A DNA stretch of 64,000 nucleotides from Cellulomonas wangleii (GTDB lineage Bacteria > Actinomycetota > Actinomycetes > Actinomycetales > Cellulomonadaceae): positions 3,720,001-3,784,000 of the forward strand of contig NZ_CP074405.1 of assembly GCF_018388445.1 (NCBI RefSeq), in the 5' to 3' direction. The translations under genes and the position numbers were made by a program. The notes beneath the pieces are model-generated. The model made no database searches and was not told the DNA's origin. It worked only from the letters and a program-made list of their open reading frames with translations. How positions within the stretch are numbered: position 1 is the first letter of the stretch; the number at the start of each line of letters is the position of its first letter. Shown in pieces: positions 19,226 to 27,749 of this stretch.

Positions 19226-21372
19226 GGGAGCACCGCACCGAGTGCCTCCGCGACGACGAGCCCCAGGCGGTGACCGCGCTTGCGGTAGAGGGCCATGAGG
19301 TCGATGGGCTCGGCGTCGCCGGCGAGGAAGACGCGGGCGTCGTCGGAGAGGACGGCAGCGACGTGGCGCTCGCCGGACCGCCGCAGGTTATGCCCGAGAA
19401 TCCAGAGGTGGCGCCTCGCCTCCACGTCGCCCGTCGACGAGGTCAACGTCCGCGCGTGAGCGACGGCCGCGGGATGTGAGGACTCGAGACCGTAGAAGAA
19501 GTCCTCCGACAGGTCCTCCCCCACCTGGAATCCGATCCGGACGTCCCACGGGTGACGGTCGTCCACGGCCCCCGCAAGCGCGCGCGCGATGACCCGGTAG
19601 GTGAGCGACCGGCGCGTCGTCTTCTGATGGGGCTGAGGGCTCAACCCCATGGTCTTCTCGGCCCGACGCACGACCGCGTGCGGGTCGGGCTGCGCGAGCA
19701 CCTCCTGCCAGGTCATCCATCCCGTGTGGGCGGGGTGGATGTGGAGCCTCCCACCCCGGTTCATCTCGAGGCTCGCGCCGCCGCCGCTCGTCCCTGCTCT
19801 CCGGACACCCAGGACGTCGTAGCCGCAAGGCTGGTCCTCGTACACCTCGAGTCCATTCCGTCGAGCGAGCTCCGACGCGATCCACCATGACTGCGCGATG
19901 GTGAACCGCAGCGCCGGCTCGGTCGACTCGGGCCCCGTCTCCTCGTCGCCCTCCCCTGCGACGTTCTCCGCGATCCGCCCCACCGCGTCGAGCAGGAACT
20001 GCTTCGGCTCGTAGTCGGGCAGCGTCGCCTCCAGAGCCGCGAGCGCCTCGGTCTTCGGCACCCCGCGGTGACGGATCGCGTAGACCGCGGCCACGGCGGA
20101 CGTGCGCGAGCGCGCCTCGACGCAGTGCAGTGCGACCCTCTGCCCCTGGGCGCGCAGCTCGGCGATGGTGTCGGCGGCGTCGATCAGCACGGCGTCGACG
20201 TCGGCGTTGGCACCGTCCTGGTCGACGAGCCAGAACTCGACGTGCTCCCGCGACGTCTGGCGGCGACCGACCCGGCACATCGAGACGACCGTGGTGACGT
20301 CGTCGGGGAGGCGGACGAGGCCGTCGAGGGACGCGAGCACGACGCCCTCGTCGTGCGGGTGCGTGACGAGGGTGCGGACGCCGGTGCCGCTGAGCTGCGG
20401 GGCGACCGGCCAGCCCAGGCTGTCGGGCTGCCCACCACGGACCGCGAGCGCACCCAGCTCGACGAGCCCGCGGGTGTTGATCCCCGGCCACCCGTGCAGG
20501 ATCCTCCGCCAACGCGCGGGAACGGCCGTCCCACCGTACGCGGCGCCGACGAGCGCGCCCGCGATGGCCGCCACCGTGTCGGTGTCCTTGCCACCGCGGA
20601 CCGCGCGCTCCAGCACGTCGACCAGCCCGTCGCCGTGGTGGATCGCGGACCACGCACCCTGCAGCGCCTGCACGACCCACCCGTTCTTCGGGAAGTCCCG
20701 GGGCTGCGACGACTCCGCCTCGGCGATCACCGCGGCCCACCGCTCGCGTCGCGCGGCCGGTAGGTGCGCGAGCTGCCCGACGAGATCGATCTCGCCGGTG
20801 CGGATCGCGTGCCGGATGGCGAGCGACCACAGGACGCACGCGTCGCCGGCGTCAGGGTCACCGTGGGTGAGGTCGGAGACAGCGCGTGCCGCGTTGGCAA
20901 GGGCGCGCTCGGCGCCGTCGTCGAGGTAACCCAGAGCGACAGGGCCGGTGCGCATGAGGGTGCCGTTGCCACCGGATCGGTCCGGCTCTCGGAGGTACTG
21001 CGCACTCGCGGCCTGCCGCGCAGCGGCAGCACTCGGCGTCCGCATCGCGCGCATGAGCATGCTCGTCTGCTTGCCGACGTCCTTCGCCTCCGCTGCCCAG
21101 GCGAACCACGCCGCGACGATCCGGTCGAGCGCTCCCTCGTCGTCGAGCGACCCGCCGTCGGCCAGCACCTGCGCGATCGGGATCGCCATCGACGTGTCGT
21201 CCGTCCACTCCCCCGGCTCCCAGCCGAACCCGCCGCCGCCCTTCATCACGACGGGCGCATCATCCGGCAGCGGCGGACCGAACTCGTACCCCGCCCCCAA
21301 CGCGTCACCGGCGGCGGAACCGAGGAGGGCACCGACTGCGCGGTCGATCTGAACGGGGGTGAGCTTCATCAT
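19222..21372 (-). CDS. ADP-ribosylglycohydrolase fused to dual-specificity phosphatase-like domain
   Basis: About 716 residues from the ATG pair at 21372/21369. Residues about 1-300 are an ADP-ribosylglycohydrolase with its metal-site motifs: GSAAGDALGAGYEFG, EWTDDTSMAIPIAQ and GGKDTDTVAAIAGALVG. Such enzymes remove ADP-ribose from proteins or nucleic acids. Residues about 330-450 look like a dual-specificity phosphatase with the CX5R signature HCVEARSRTSA. Residues about 488-620 carry a module shared with the downstream partner protein, where it occurs twice. The remaining C-terminus (LDLMALYRKRG-type end) is unrecognised. Together with its partner it forms a two-gene operon. A signalling or ADP-ribose-processing role is likely. 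The frame stays open upstream, but that part reads as non-coding. Confidence 0.85.
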   Translation of the reverse strand: MMKLTPVQIDRAVGALLGSAAGDALGAGYEFGPPLPDDAPVVMKGGGGFGWEPGEWTDDTSMAIPIAQVLADGGSLDDEGALDRIVAAWFAWAAEAKDVGKQTSMLMRAMRTPSAAAARQAASAQYLREPDRSGGNGTLMRTGPVALGYLDDGAERALANAARAVSDLTHGDPDAGDACVLWSLAIRHAIRTGEIDLVGQLAHLPAARRERWAAVIAEAESSQPRDFPKNGWVVQALQGAWSAIHHGDGLVDVLERAVRGGKDTDTVAAIAGALVGAAYGGTAVPARWRRILHGWPGINTRGLVELGALAVRGGQPDSLGWPVAPQLSGTGVRTLVTHPHDEGVVLASLDGLVRLPDDVTTVVSMCRVGRRQTSREHVEFWLVDQDGANADVDAVLIDAADTIAELRAQGQRVALHCVEARSRTSAVAAVYAIRHRGVPKTEALAALEATLPDYEPKQFLLDAVGRIAENVAGEGDEETGPESTEPALRFTIAQSWWIASELARRNGLEVYEDQPCGYDVLGVRRAGTSGGGASLEMNRGGRLHIHPAHTGWMTWQEVLAQPDPHAVVRRAEKTMGLSPQPHQKTTRRSLTYRVIARALAGAVDDRHPWDVRIGFQVGEDLSEDFFYGLESSHPAAVAHARTLTSSTGDVEARRHLWILGHNLRRSGERHVAAVLSDDARVFLAGDAEPIDLMALYRKRGHRLGLVVAEALGAVLP

Positions 21373-21577
21373 CGGGGTCCAGACGTCGATCGGCGAGGGT
21401 GACGATCCCCCACACGGCGTGGCGGGACGCATGTCGACGTCCCTCGAGTGCATCGGTCGTCCGCGTCTGCGATGTGACCTACAGGGGACTCCGGAACGGG
21501 TGAACCTCTGCGTGCTCAGCCCGGTCGACGACCACACCTCGGCCCAGACCGACGACGCCCCGATCGCACCCGATCGA

Positions 21578-22277
21578 TCAGAGCGTCTCCGACTCCGGCT
21601 CCGGCAGCCCGTCGATCCTCCGCGCGAACGCCGTCTGATGCTTGGGGTCGTCCTTACGGTCGATGTACACCCACAGGCGTCCGTCACCGAGGCGCCGCAC
21701 GTAGACACGCCCGCGATCCCGACCCGTGGCGTCGATGCGGATGTGGGCATTCACCTCGAGGACGTGCTCAGTGGCGCGGAACCGCTTCAGCGGTACGGCC
21801 TCGCCGCGATCCAGCTGCGACAGCACGTGACCGACCATCTGGGGCCGGGCACAGGTTCGGACGTCGACCAGGTAGGCCTTCGCGTCCTCGTGCAGGACGA
21901 GGCGCGGCCACAACCGCTCGAACACGTCACCGCCGCGCGTCGTCGCCACGCGGGAGGACCCGCTCCGGGCCGCCTTGTCGAGCCCGTGCTGGAGCTGCTC
22001 CACCTGGGCCTGGAGGTCGCGGGCCCGCTCGTTCTGGATCTCCAGATCGGCCGCCAGCCTGTCGCGCTCGGCCGCCAGGCCGCCGCGTTCGTCCTCCGCG
22101 GTCTCCAGCAGCTGGCGGTACTCGAGGACGTCCGCCGGCAGTTCACCCTCGGTCGCGCCGGACAGTCGTTCCTCGAGCTCCGTCGCGCGCTGCCGCGCAC
22201 CGTCCCTCCTCCCATACGGTCTGCTCGGCACCGCCGTCCTCGGGGAACGCGGGGTGCTCGGGGTAGGTGCGCGCCAC
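21578..22277 (-). pseudogene. Frameshifted gene: acidic N-terminus, coiled coil, unknown C-terminal domain
   Basis: A strong Shine-Dalgarno site (GAGGAGG, 8 bases upstream) precedes a GTG at 22277 that opens the frame VARTYPEHPAFPEDGGAEQ... TVWEE. After about 23 codons, near 22210, this frame turns into improbable sequence, while the neighbouring frame continues as RATELEERLSGATEGEL and runs to the stop at 21578. The joined protein would be about 232 residues: a short N-terminus, a coiled coil (about residues 35-110), then a beta-rich end (HIRIDATGRDRGRVYVRRL, LWVYIDRKDDPKHQ) that faintly recalls RelE-type folds. The switch lies in GGGAGGAGGGA, so a sequencing indel cannot be excluded. The family is not recognised. 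Confidence 0.6.
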
Positions 22278-22436
22278 GGCCGTGACCTCCTCGGGTGGGT
22301 GTCCCCCTCCACTATCGGCACGGGCCCGTCGGTGCCGGAGGGACCGAGGTCGCAGGAGTTCGTTCGCGCGCCGGCAACGAGGACGACGCGAACTTGTCCA
22401 CACGACGGCCCGACACAACCCGGGGCGGGTGTACAA

Positions 22437-22452
22437 CCGGTACTTTTCCGAC
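22437..22452 (+). promoter_or_regulatory. Copy of shared upstream motif (CCGGTACTTTTCCGAC)
   Basis: CCGGTACTTTTCCGAC directly precedes the ATG of the lipoprotein gene. It is the weakest of five related sequences in this window upstream of lipoprotein or WXG-type transcription units. The best match is CCGGTACTGTCCGTGTCCGG at 55527-55546. Because it abuts the start codon, it could also be part of a leaderless promoter. Function is inferred only. Confidence 0.35.
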
Positions 22453-23067
22453 ATGCCGAGACGCGGATGGCCCCGACGCGAGCTCACGGGCACGGCGGCT
22501 GCGCTGGCTCTCGCAACGTCGCTCGTGAGTTGCACGGACGGCGGCGCAGCAATACCGACGGCGGCCACGTCCGCGACCGCACCTGTGTTGCCGACCCCAA
22601 GTCCGTCGCCGACGACGGAGCCCTCGCAGGATGCGACCACGCCGCCCGACCGGCCGGCCGCGATGGCCACGCCTGATGCCGACGGGGCCGCGGCGGCTGC
22701 GGCCTACTTCATCGCGCTATACCCGTATGTGTACGCCACGGGTGACACGAGAGCGTGGGACGAGCTCGCTGCGCCTGCCTGCGTCTTCTGCAGCAGCGCC
22801 CGTGACGGCGCCTCAAGCATCCATACCCGCGGCGGCCGCGTCGAAGGCGGGTTCATCACCGTTGAGTCCGCAGAAGGCACCGAGATCGACGCGGCCAACT
22901 GGTACTCCGCGACCGTAGTCGCGACCGAGGCTCCCTCTACCGAGTACGACGCCAATGGGACGGTACTCGAGGAGTCTCAGGGCGGGCGGTACCGGTTCGC
23001 GATCGCCCTGACGTTCACTGTCGACCATTGGGTCGTTGACGCGGTTGACGTCGGTCCCGTCCAATGA
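22453..23067 (+). CDS. DUF6318-like lipoprotein
   Basis: 204 residues. The N-terminus has basic residues, a short hydrophobic stretch and a lipobox (ATSLVSC, Cys about residue 27), then a Thr/Pro/Ser-rich linker. The mature domain (AAYFIALYPYVYATGDTRAW, APACVFCSSARDG, HWVVDAVDVG) fits the DUF6318 family, including its paired cysteines. It should sit on the outer face of the membrane. No good ribosome binding site precedes the ATG. The stop overlaps the next gene (ATGA). A lipoprotein followed by an overlapping secreted protein is repeated at 33421-34020 and 44283-44900. Confidence 0.75.
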   Translation: MPRRGWPRRELTGTAAALALATSLVSCTDGGAAIPTAATSATAPVLPTPSPSPTTEPSQDATTPPDRPAAMATPDADGAAAAAAYFIALYPYVYATGDTRAWDELAAPACVFCSSARDGASSIHTRGGRVEGGFITVESAEGTEIDAANWYSATVVATEAPSTEYDANGTVLEESQGGRYRFAIALTFTVDHWVVDAVDVGPVQ

Positions 23068-23936
23068 CCCGCTTGTCCGCGGCAGCGCTGCTGGGGTTGA
23101 TGTTCGTCGTCATGCTCCCGGCGGTGGCCCACGCTCGCGGCGTCGGGAGCGAGGCCCAAGGGGGCGCCATCCGTGTGACGGCCTCGCGGACTGAGCAGAT
23201 GGCCCGGGAGAACGTCGCCGTGGCCGCCGAGCTCCGCTTGTTCAACTACGAGCGCGCCCCGATGTGCCGCGAGGTCGCAGGGCGATGGACCATGGGCTTC
23301 GCGGACGGGACCTGCCCCGCGGGCGCCGACCGAGCCGGCACCCTGCGCGAGTGCGCCGAGGGCGACACCATCGTGATGCCCATGTGGCGTCAGTCCCGCG
23401 CCACCCCGACCGCCGCCTGGGGCTCCTGGGAGCAGATCGACGAGGGCGGGTGCGGCGTCGACCTGCTTCCCGAGCTCACCGCCGAAGACTTCCGTCGCCT
23501 CCCCCTGCCGGCACCAGCCCTCACCATGCAGCCGGACCGCGGCTGGGTCCTCGTCAACATCGAGACCATCACGCACACCGACCCCACGCCGGTCACCCTG
23601 CGCACCGAGCTCCTCGGTTACGGCATCACCGTCGAGGCCACCCCCACCCGCTGGACCTACGACTACGGCGACGGGCACACCCTGGCCACCACCTCCCCGG
23701 GACGCCCCTACCCCGACCACGACGTCTTCCACCGGTACGAGACGCCCGGCACCGCCACCATCACCTTGACCGCCGAGTGGACCGGCCGTTACCAGATCGA
23801 CGGCCACCCCACCTGGCGTGACATCGACGGCACCGCCACCACCACCGCATCGACCCCACCGTTCAGCGTGGAGGAACGCACCAGCCGACTCGTCTCCGGG
23901 CTCTGCACCGACCGACCGAAGCCGCCCGACTGCTGA
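23064..23936 (+). CDS. Secreted PKD-like protein, partner of the lipoprotein
   Basis: 290 residues with a clear signal peptide (LSAAALLGLMFVVMLPAVAHA). The C-terminal half resembles a PKD-type beta sandwich: PTRWTYDYGDGHTL, HDVFHRYETPGTATITLTAEW. The N-terminal half holds several cysteines, probably forming disulfides. It ends with VEERTSRLVSGLC, a tail that reappears as a stray fragment at 27184-27252. Translation is coupled to the upstream lipoprotein by an ATGA overlap. It is probably exported and stays close to the lipoprotein at the cell surface. Ligand and role are unknown. Confidence 0.75.
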   Translation: MTRLSAAALLGLMFVVMLPAVAHARGVGSEAQGGAIRVTASRTEQMARENVAVAAELRLFNYERAPMCREVAGRWTMGFADGTCPAGADRAGTLRECAEGDTIVMPMWRQSRATPTAAWGSWEQIDEGGCGVDLLPELTAEDFRRLPLPAPALTMQPDRGWVLVNIETITHTDPTPVTLRTELLGYGITVEATPTRWTYDYGDGHTLATTSPGRPYPDHDVFHRYETPGTATITLTAEWTGRYQIDGHPTWRDIDGTATTTASTPPFSVEERTSRLVSGLCTDRPKPPDC

Positions 23937-23993
23937 CCGGCCATCACCGGAGACCGCAGGGCCGCCCGAGAACCCTGCAGCACACGATCCCGC

Positions 23994-24386
23994 TCAGGCG
24001 GGCGCGACCACGGGGACGCCGTACGACGTCGCCGCCTCGGCGAGCCGCTCGTCGTAGGTCACGATCCCCTCGAGGTCGTCGCCGAGCTCGAGAGCGGCAG
24101 CCAGGTGGATCGCGTCGAGCGACCGCAGTGTCGTCGGCTCCAACCGCCCGGCCGCGTCGAAGACTCGCGCGGTCACGGACACCAGCACAAGCGCATCGAG
24201 CACCGCGTGTACCTGCACTGCGGCCTCGGGTGCGGCCCTGCGGACGGCGCGCATCAGCTCGGTTCGCGCCAGGTCGCACGAGACGGGAGTGGTGCCGTGC
24301 GACCGCCACCACTCCCGCAGTGCCGCCGTCTCCCCCTCGTCGACGACCAGCTTCACCAGGGCGGAGGTGTCGAGGTAGTACGCCAC
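23994..24386 (-). CDS. vapC: VapC-type PIN-domain toxin
   Basis: 130 residues, the normal size for VapC ribonucleases. The conserved acidic residues of the PIN active site can be seen: D in YYLDTSALVKL (residue 6), E in LARTELMRAV, D in TLRSLDAIHLAAAL and D/E in GIVTYDERLAEAA. VapC toxins cleave specific tRNAs or rRNA and are held inactive by the partner antitoxin. The GTG start lies 2 bases after the antitoxin stop, the usual compact arrangement. The gene looks intact. Confidence 0.9.
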   Translation of the reverse strand: MAYYLDTSALVKLVVDEGETAALREWWRSHGTTPVSCDLARTELMRAVRRAAPEAAVQVHAVLDALVLVSVTARVFDAAGRLEPTTLRSLDAIHLAAALELGDDLEGIVTYDERLAEAATSYGVPVVAPA

Positions 24387-24388
24387 GG

Positions 24389-24661
24389 TCAGCGCTCGTC
24401 GGAGCGCAGGTCGGCGAGCGCGTCGGACAGCGCGGATCGCCCGCCCGCTGCGCGAACGGGGGAAGGGAGGTCGGCGAGGTCGGTGCGTGCCGGACGCGCG
24501 GACCCGCTCTCGAGCAGACGCGCCAGGGGCGACGTCGGCAGTGGCGACAGCTGTGCCGCCGGCCGTCCGCGATCGGTCACGGTCAGCGTCTCACCGGCCG
24601 CCGCGCGCGCGACCGCCGCAGACGCGTTCTGCTTGAGCTCGCGAATGCCGATCGTGCCCAT
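24389..24661 (-). CDS. vapB: Phd/YefM-type antitoxin of the VapBC module
   Basis: 90 residues. The N-terminus (MGTIGIRELKQNASAAVARA, TLTVTDRGRPAAQLSPL) is the DNA-binding Phd/YefM-like fold that represses its own promoter. The C-terminal part (RSALSDALADLRSDER) would wrap the toxin. It directly precedes vapC. The 188 bases upstream of it, up to the end of the EcsC-like gene, hold no gene and should contain the autoregulated promoter. Confidence 0.88.
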   Translation of the reverse strand: MGTIGIRELKQNASAAVARAAAGETLTVTDRGRPAAQLSPLPTSPLARLLESGSARPARTDLADLPSPVRAAGGRSALSDALADLRSDER

Positions 24662-24849
24662 GTGCTACATCGTAGCTCTTCATCTGTATCGCGGCACGGA
24701 CGCCTTGTGGGTCTCCTCGAGCCGATCTCATCAGCCCGATCGCGCGCGATCGTCGAGGACCCGCGCGAGCAGGTCGTCCAGGCAGTCGGTGACGAGTGAG
24801 CCGTGAGGTGAGCTGGCCCGAGTCGCACGGGGCCGCGCGTGACCGTGAC

Positions 24850-26046
24850 TCAGTCGTCCGCAGCGCCGTCGGCAGTCCCCGTCACGGTTTCGGCGGGGTC
24901 CGTCGCGACGTCGCCGAGGTTCGCCGAGCCGCCCGCGAGGTCCGGCGCAGTCTCGCCACCATCCGCCCCGCTTGATCCGGGTCGGCCGCGTCGCCGGCTG
25001 AACACCGCCCCGACGGCTCCGGAAGCACCACCGGCCGCACCCTTCACGGCTGACGCCGCACCCTTGACAGCGCTGAGCGCACGCGCCTCGTCCGGGACGC
25101 CGTCGCCGTCGAGGTCGACGGACCGGAACACGTCTGCGGACCTCGTGACCGCGTCGCGGAGGTCACCGCCCAGGGTCGCCGCACCGACGGCAGCCTTCTG
25201 CAGCGCGAGCACTGCCCGCGACGGCTCACCCGGCCCCTCGTCGGCCGCGACCTGGTCGAGCGACGGCGGAAAGCCGGCCGGCGGGTCGGGGAACGCCAAC
25301 CGGGACGCCTTGACGACGTCCCTGCCGAACGTGAAGGACCCCACACCTCCGATGACGGCTCCCACCCCGAAGGGAACCGCCTTGCCGAGGGTCCCGGCCG
25401 TCAGCTTGCCTCCGGTCTTGAGCGCCTCCCGCGCGAGGACTGTGAGCACCGGGGCGAGGGCCGAGTCGGGCAACTGCTGGGTCAGGGCCTCACCCCACCC
25501 GCTCGGCAGCGCCTTACCCGCGACACCGGCGGCCACGGTCCGCGCGTCCTGATCGTCCATCCCCGGGATGGCGCCCATGACGAGCTTCGTCACCTGGCTC
25601 TGGGACTTCTCGCCGAGCAACATGCCGAACACCAACGGACGCGCCCTGGCGGGGTCGTCGACGGCGATGCCATGGAGCTCCGCCACCGCGAGCACATAGA
25701 GGGCGCTCGTCTCGTAGAAGAACATGAGGTCGGCGACGCCGAGGCCCAGAGCGACAGGGACCCCGACTCCCGGGATCGCAGCCGACGCCCCGACGCCCGT
25801 GCTCGCGGTGGTGACGGTCGTGACATACCGGCGGTCCAGCTCCTTGAGGAGCTCGGCAGCCGTCGCCTCCGGCTTGTCCCGACGCAGGCTGCGCAGGTAC
25901 TGCAGGACGGCCGGCCGCTGCACGGAGATCGCCCTGAAGATCTGCGCCTGCACGGCCTCCACATGGAGCGCGCCTCGCGCCTTGCCCAGCACCTGTCCCG
26001 GCGCGGATCGCCCCTGCGGGCCCGTCGTCGGCGCGTCGTCCGCCAT
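24850..26046 (-). CDS. EcsC-like or related protein with Gly/Ala-rich core and DxDxDG motif
   Basis: 398 residues from the ATG at 26046. The longer open frame upstream reads as non-coding. Residues about 75-130 (GASAAIPGVGVPVALGLGVA, LMFFYETSALYVLAVAELHG) recall EcsC-family proteins, and a second Gly-rich hydrophobic stretch follows (TLGKAVPFGVGAVIGGVGSF). Near residue 310 SVDLDGDGVPDEA is a calcium-binding-type DxDxDG loop. The C-terminus is a low-complexity, Ala/Gly-rich and probably disordered tail. Assignment to EcsC is tentative. No operon partner is evident. Confidence 0.7.
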   Translation of the reverse strand: MADDAPTTGPQGRSAPGQVLGKARGALHVEAVQAQIFRAISVQRPAVLQYLRSLRRDKPEATAAELLKELDRRYVTTVTTASTGVGASAAIPGVGVPVALGLGVADLMFFYETSALYVLAVAELHGIAVDDPARARPLVFGMLLGEKSQSQVTKLVMGAIPGMDDQDARTVAAGVAGKALPSGWGEALTQQLPDSALAPVLTVLAREALKTGGKLTAGTLGKAVPFGVGAVIGGVGSFTFGRDVVKASRLAFPDPPAGFPPSLDQVAADEGPGEPSRAVLALQKAAVGAATLGGDLRDAVTRSADVFRSVDLDGDGVPDEARALSAVKGAASAVKGAAGGASGAVGAVFSRRRGRPGSSGADGGETAPDLAGGSANLGDVATDPAETVTGTADGAADD

Positions 26047-26479
26047 CGCACTCCACTCCCATGCTGTTGGCGCCGGCGGGTCCGGGCGTCTCGCCAGAGA
26101 GCGGACGCTGGAGGGCGGTCCTTGAGTCCCCGTTCGGGTGGTTTCTCCGGCGCGTCGGCACGAGGTCTGGATCCCATCGGCCGTCCTGTGAACGACACCT
26201 CCAGCGATGCGCAAACCTGTAGGTTTCGGGCGACCCTTACGGCCGCGATGGAGGAAGCGCGATGACCGCCGTCGACTCGCCCGAGCATCAGGAGATGCGG
26301 GCACTGCCCGTCGCCGTACGGGCTGCGGGTACGCGCGGCGCGTCGCTGCGGCGGGCAACCTGTGGCGTCGGCAGCCGGGGGTGCAGGACCCGCACGGCTG
26401 CCCACCGCCTGCGCCAGGACGTACTGGTCCCGGTCAGCGGGAGCCTGGCGCACGGCCTCAAGCGCACCGGGACACTCAA
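26047..26479. other. 433-base stretch without a convincing gene
   Basis: It separates divergent genes at 26046 and 26480. A 73-codon frame at 26262-26483 on the plus strand has a good GGAGGAAG site before its ATG, but its product turns into arginine-rich low-complexity sequence, so I do not call it. At 26213-26226 the palindrome AAACCTGTAGGTTT stands out as AT-rich against GC-rich surroundings and could be an operator. Confidence 0.4.
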
Positions 26480-26986
26480 ATGAACGCGCCCGCCCTCGAC
26501 CCCCGCACGGTCGACTTCCTCCGTTCTGTACCCGTCGGAGTGACGACGGACGGCGAGACGCTCATCGTCGGGGACGGCGAGATCGAGTACCGGGTGACCC
26601 CGGAGGACGACCTCCTGGTCGTCGAGTGGGTTCTGCGCGCCGTCCCGCGCGAGACGGTGCGCCTCGCGACGGGCAGCACCGTGCTCGACACATTCCTCAT
26701 CGTGTCTCACGCCAACGCCTGGAGAGGAGCCCACGACTTCCCGCTCCTCGACCTCTGGGGACAGCAGGAGTCTTCTCCGGAAGGCCTGACGGTCGTCGAG
26801 GAGAAATCGGGATGGTCGGTGACCCTGGCCGACGCCCCTCTGCGACTCCTCGCCGCCGAGATGCGCCAGGCTCATGCAACCCGACTCGCGCGCGCTCTCG
26901 CACTGCCGTTGGAGACTCTGCTCACGGCCGTGCAGGACCCCGAGGGCGGGGGCGTCTACGGACGCGTTCCGCCGCCCCAGGACTGA
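26480..26986 (+). CDS. Unknown cytoplasmic protein, possibly immunity-like
   Basis: 168 residues beginning MNAPALDPRTVDFLRSVP. It is acidic, with no signal peptide or membrane segments. Sequence such as LLVVEWVLRAVPRETVRLATGS followed by VLDTFLIVSHANAWRG and an alpha-helical end recalls small immunity proteins of polymorphic toxin systems (Imm61-like by feel), but I cannot confirm the family. It lies alone among small genes and gene remnants in a plastic region, which fits an orphan immunity gene. Confidence 0.6.
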   Translation: MNAPALDPRTVDFLRSVPVGVTTDGETLIVGDGEIEYRVTPEDDLLVVEWVLRAVPRETVRLATGSTVLDTFLIVSHANAWRGAHDFPLLDLWGQQESSPEGLTVVEEKSGWSVTLADAPLRLLAAEMRQAHATRLARALALPLETLLTAVQDPEGGGVYGRVPPPQD

Positions 26987-27299
26987 GAAGGTTGAGGTCG
27001 CTTCCGGTGTCGGCGTGCTGCGAGCTCGGTCCTGGGCTGCCTCCTGGCGCAATGACCCACGGGGCGCCTCTCCTACCTGAGGGACCGGATGTCGATGCGG
27101 AGCTCGATCCTTTCGACGCGGGAGTGCTCGCATGACACCTCTCACCGTCATCCCGTACCGAGCGGTCGACCTGGCCCGGACGCGTCGAGGAACGCACGAG
27201 CCGCCTGGTCTCAGGACTGTGCACCGACGTCCCCCGCCCACCCGACTGCTGACGCGCACCACGACACCGACCACCACGACCTCCGATCGGACGCCCACG
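26987..27299 (+). other. Mosaic of gene ends between two small genes
   Basis: No full gene. At 27052-27135 a frame reads MTHGAPLLPEGPDVDAELDP and ends in TGA that overlaps an ATG (ATGA at 27132) opening MTPLTVIPYRAVDLARTR. This looks like the tail of one gene coupled to the head of another. The second frame is interrupted by the start, at 27184, of a fragment from the secreted PKD-like family (listed separately). The stretch therefore seems to be built from joined pieces of unrelated genes. Confidence 0.4.
27184..27252 (+). pseudogene. C-terminal remnant of a secreted PKD-like paralogue
   Basis: Translates to VEERTSRLVSGLCTD followed by VPRPPDC and TGA. This is nearly identical to the end of the secreted protein at 23064-23936 (VEERTSRLVSGLCTD, then RPKPPDC). 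The rest of the gene is missing: upstream sequence is unrelated. It is direct evidence that another copy of this family once stood here and was deleted. Confidence 0.8.
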
Positions 27300-27650
27300 A
27301 TGCCCGCACCCCTGACCGCACCCGACGACACGCACCTCGAGGCTCTCGGCCTGAGCGTCGAGGCCGGGGACGAGCCGTGGGTGCGGTCGGTGTCGTTCGC
27401 CTCCGAGCGCGGCGGGACCGTGCTTCTCACCTGGGACGTCGTCGGGGCCTCCGCACATCTGCTCTGGTCAGCTGACGACGATGTCGTCGTCGAGCTCACC
27501 CGGGAGGGCGTCGACACCGTCACTGTCGACCGGCACGCCGACGGGCACCTCGCGAGCGTCACGTCGAGCAGCGACGGCCTCACGGGCGCACTGACCCTCA
27601 CCGTGACCGCCGGGTGCGTGCGGATCCGCGACACCCTCCTGCGCTCCTAG
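27300..27650 (+). CDS. Small beta-rich protein of unknown function
   Basis: 116 residues from the ATG at 27300 (MPAPLTAPDDTHLEALGLSV). The predicted strands VRSVSFASERGGTVLLTWDV, HLLWSADDDVVVELTREGV and ALTLTVTAGCVRIRDTLL suggest a compact beta protein without signal peptide. The size and the orphan setting near toxin-like genes allow an immunity role, which is a guess. The longer frame upstream runs over the PKD-family remnant and is not part of the gene. Confidence 0.6.
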   Translation: MPAPLTAPDDTHLEALGLSVEAGDEPWVRSVSFASERGGTVLLTWDVVGASAHLLWSADDDVVVELTREGVDTVTVDRHADGHLASVTSSSDGLTGALTLTVTAGCVRIRDTLLRS

Positions 27651-27749
27651 CGTCGGCCGCGGACCGACACTGTCCCGACCCGCGCGCGTTGACCCATCGA
27701 CCCACGAACGCGAGGACCACGAGCACATGCACACACCGAAGGCCGCGAC

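Noticed and set aside
26262..26483. 73-codon plus-strand frame with a good GGAGGAAG site
   Set aside because: After about 20 plausible codons the product becomes Arg/Gly-rich low-complexity sequence like out-of-frame reads of this GC-rich DNA. No homologue is recognised.
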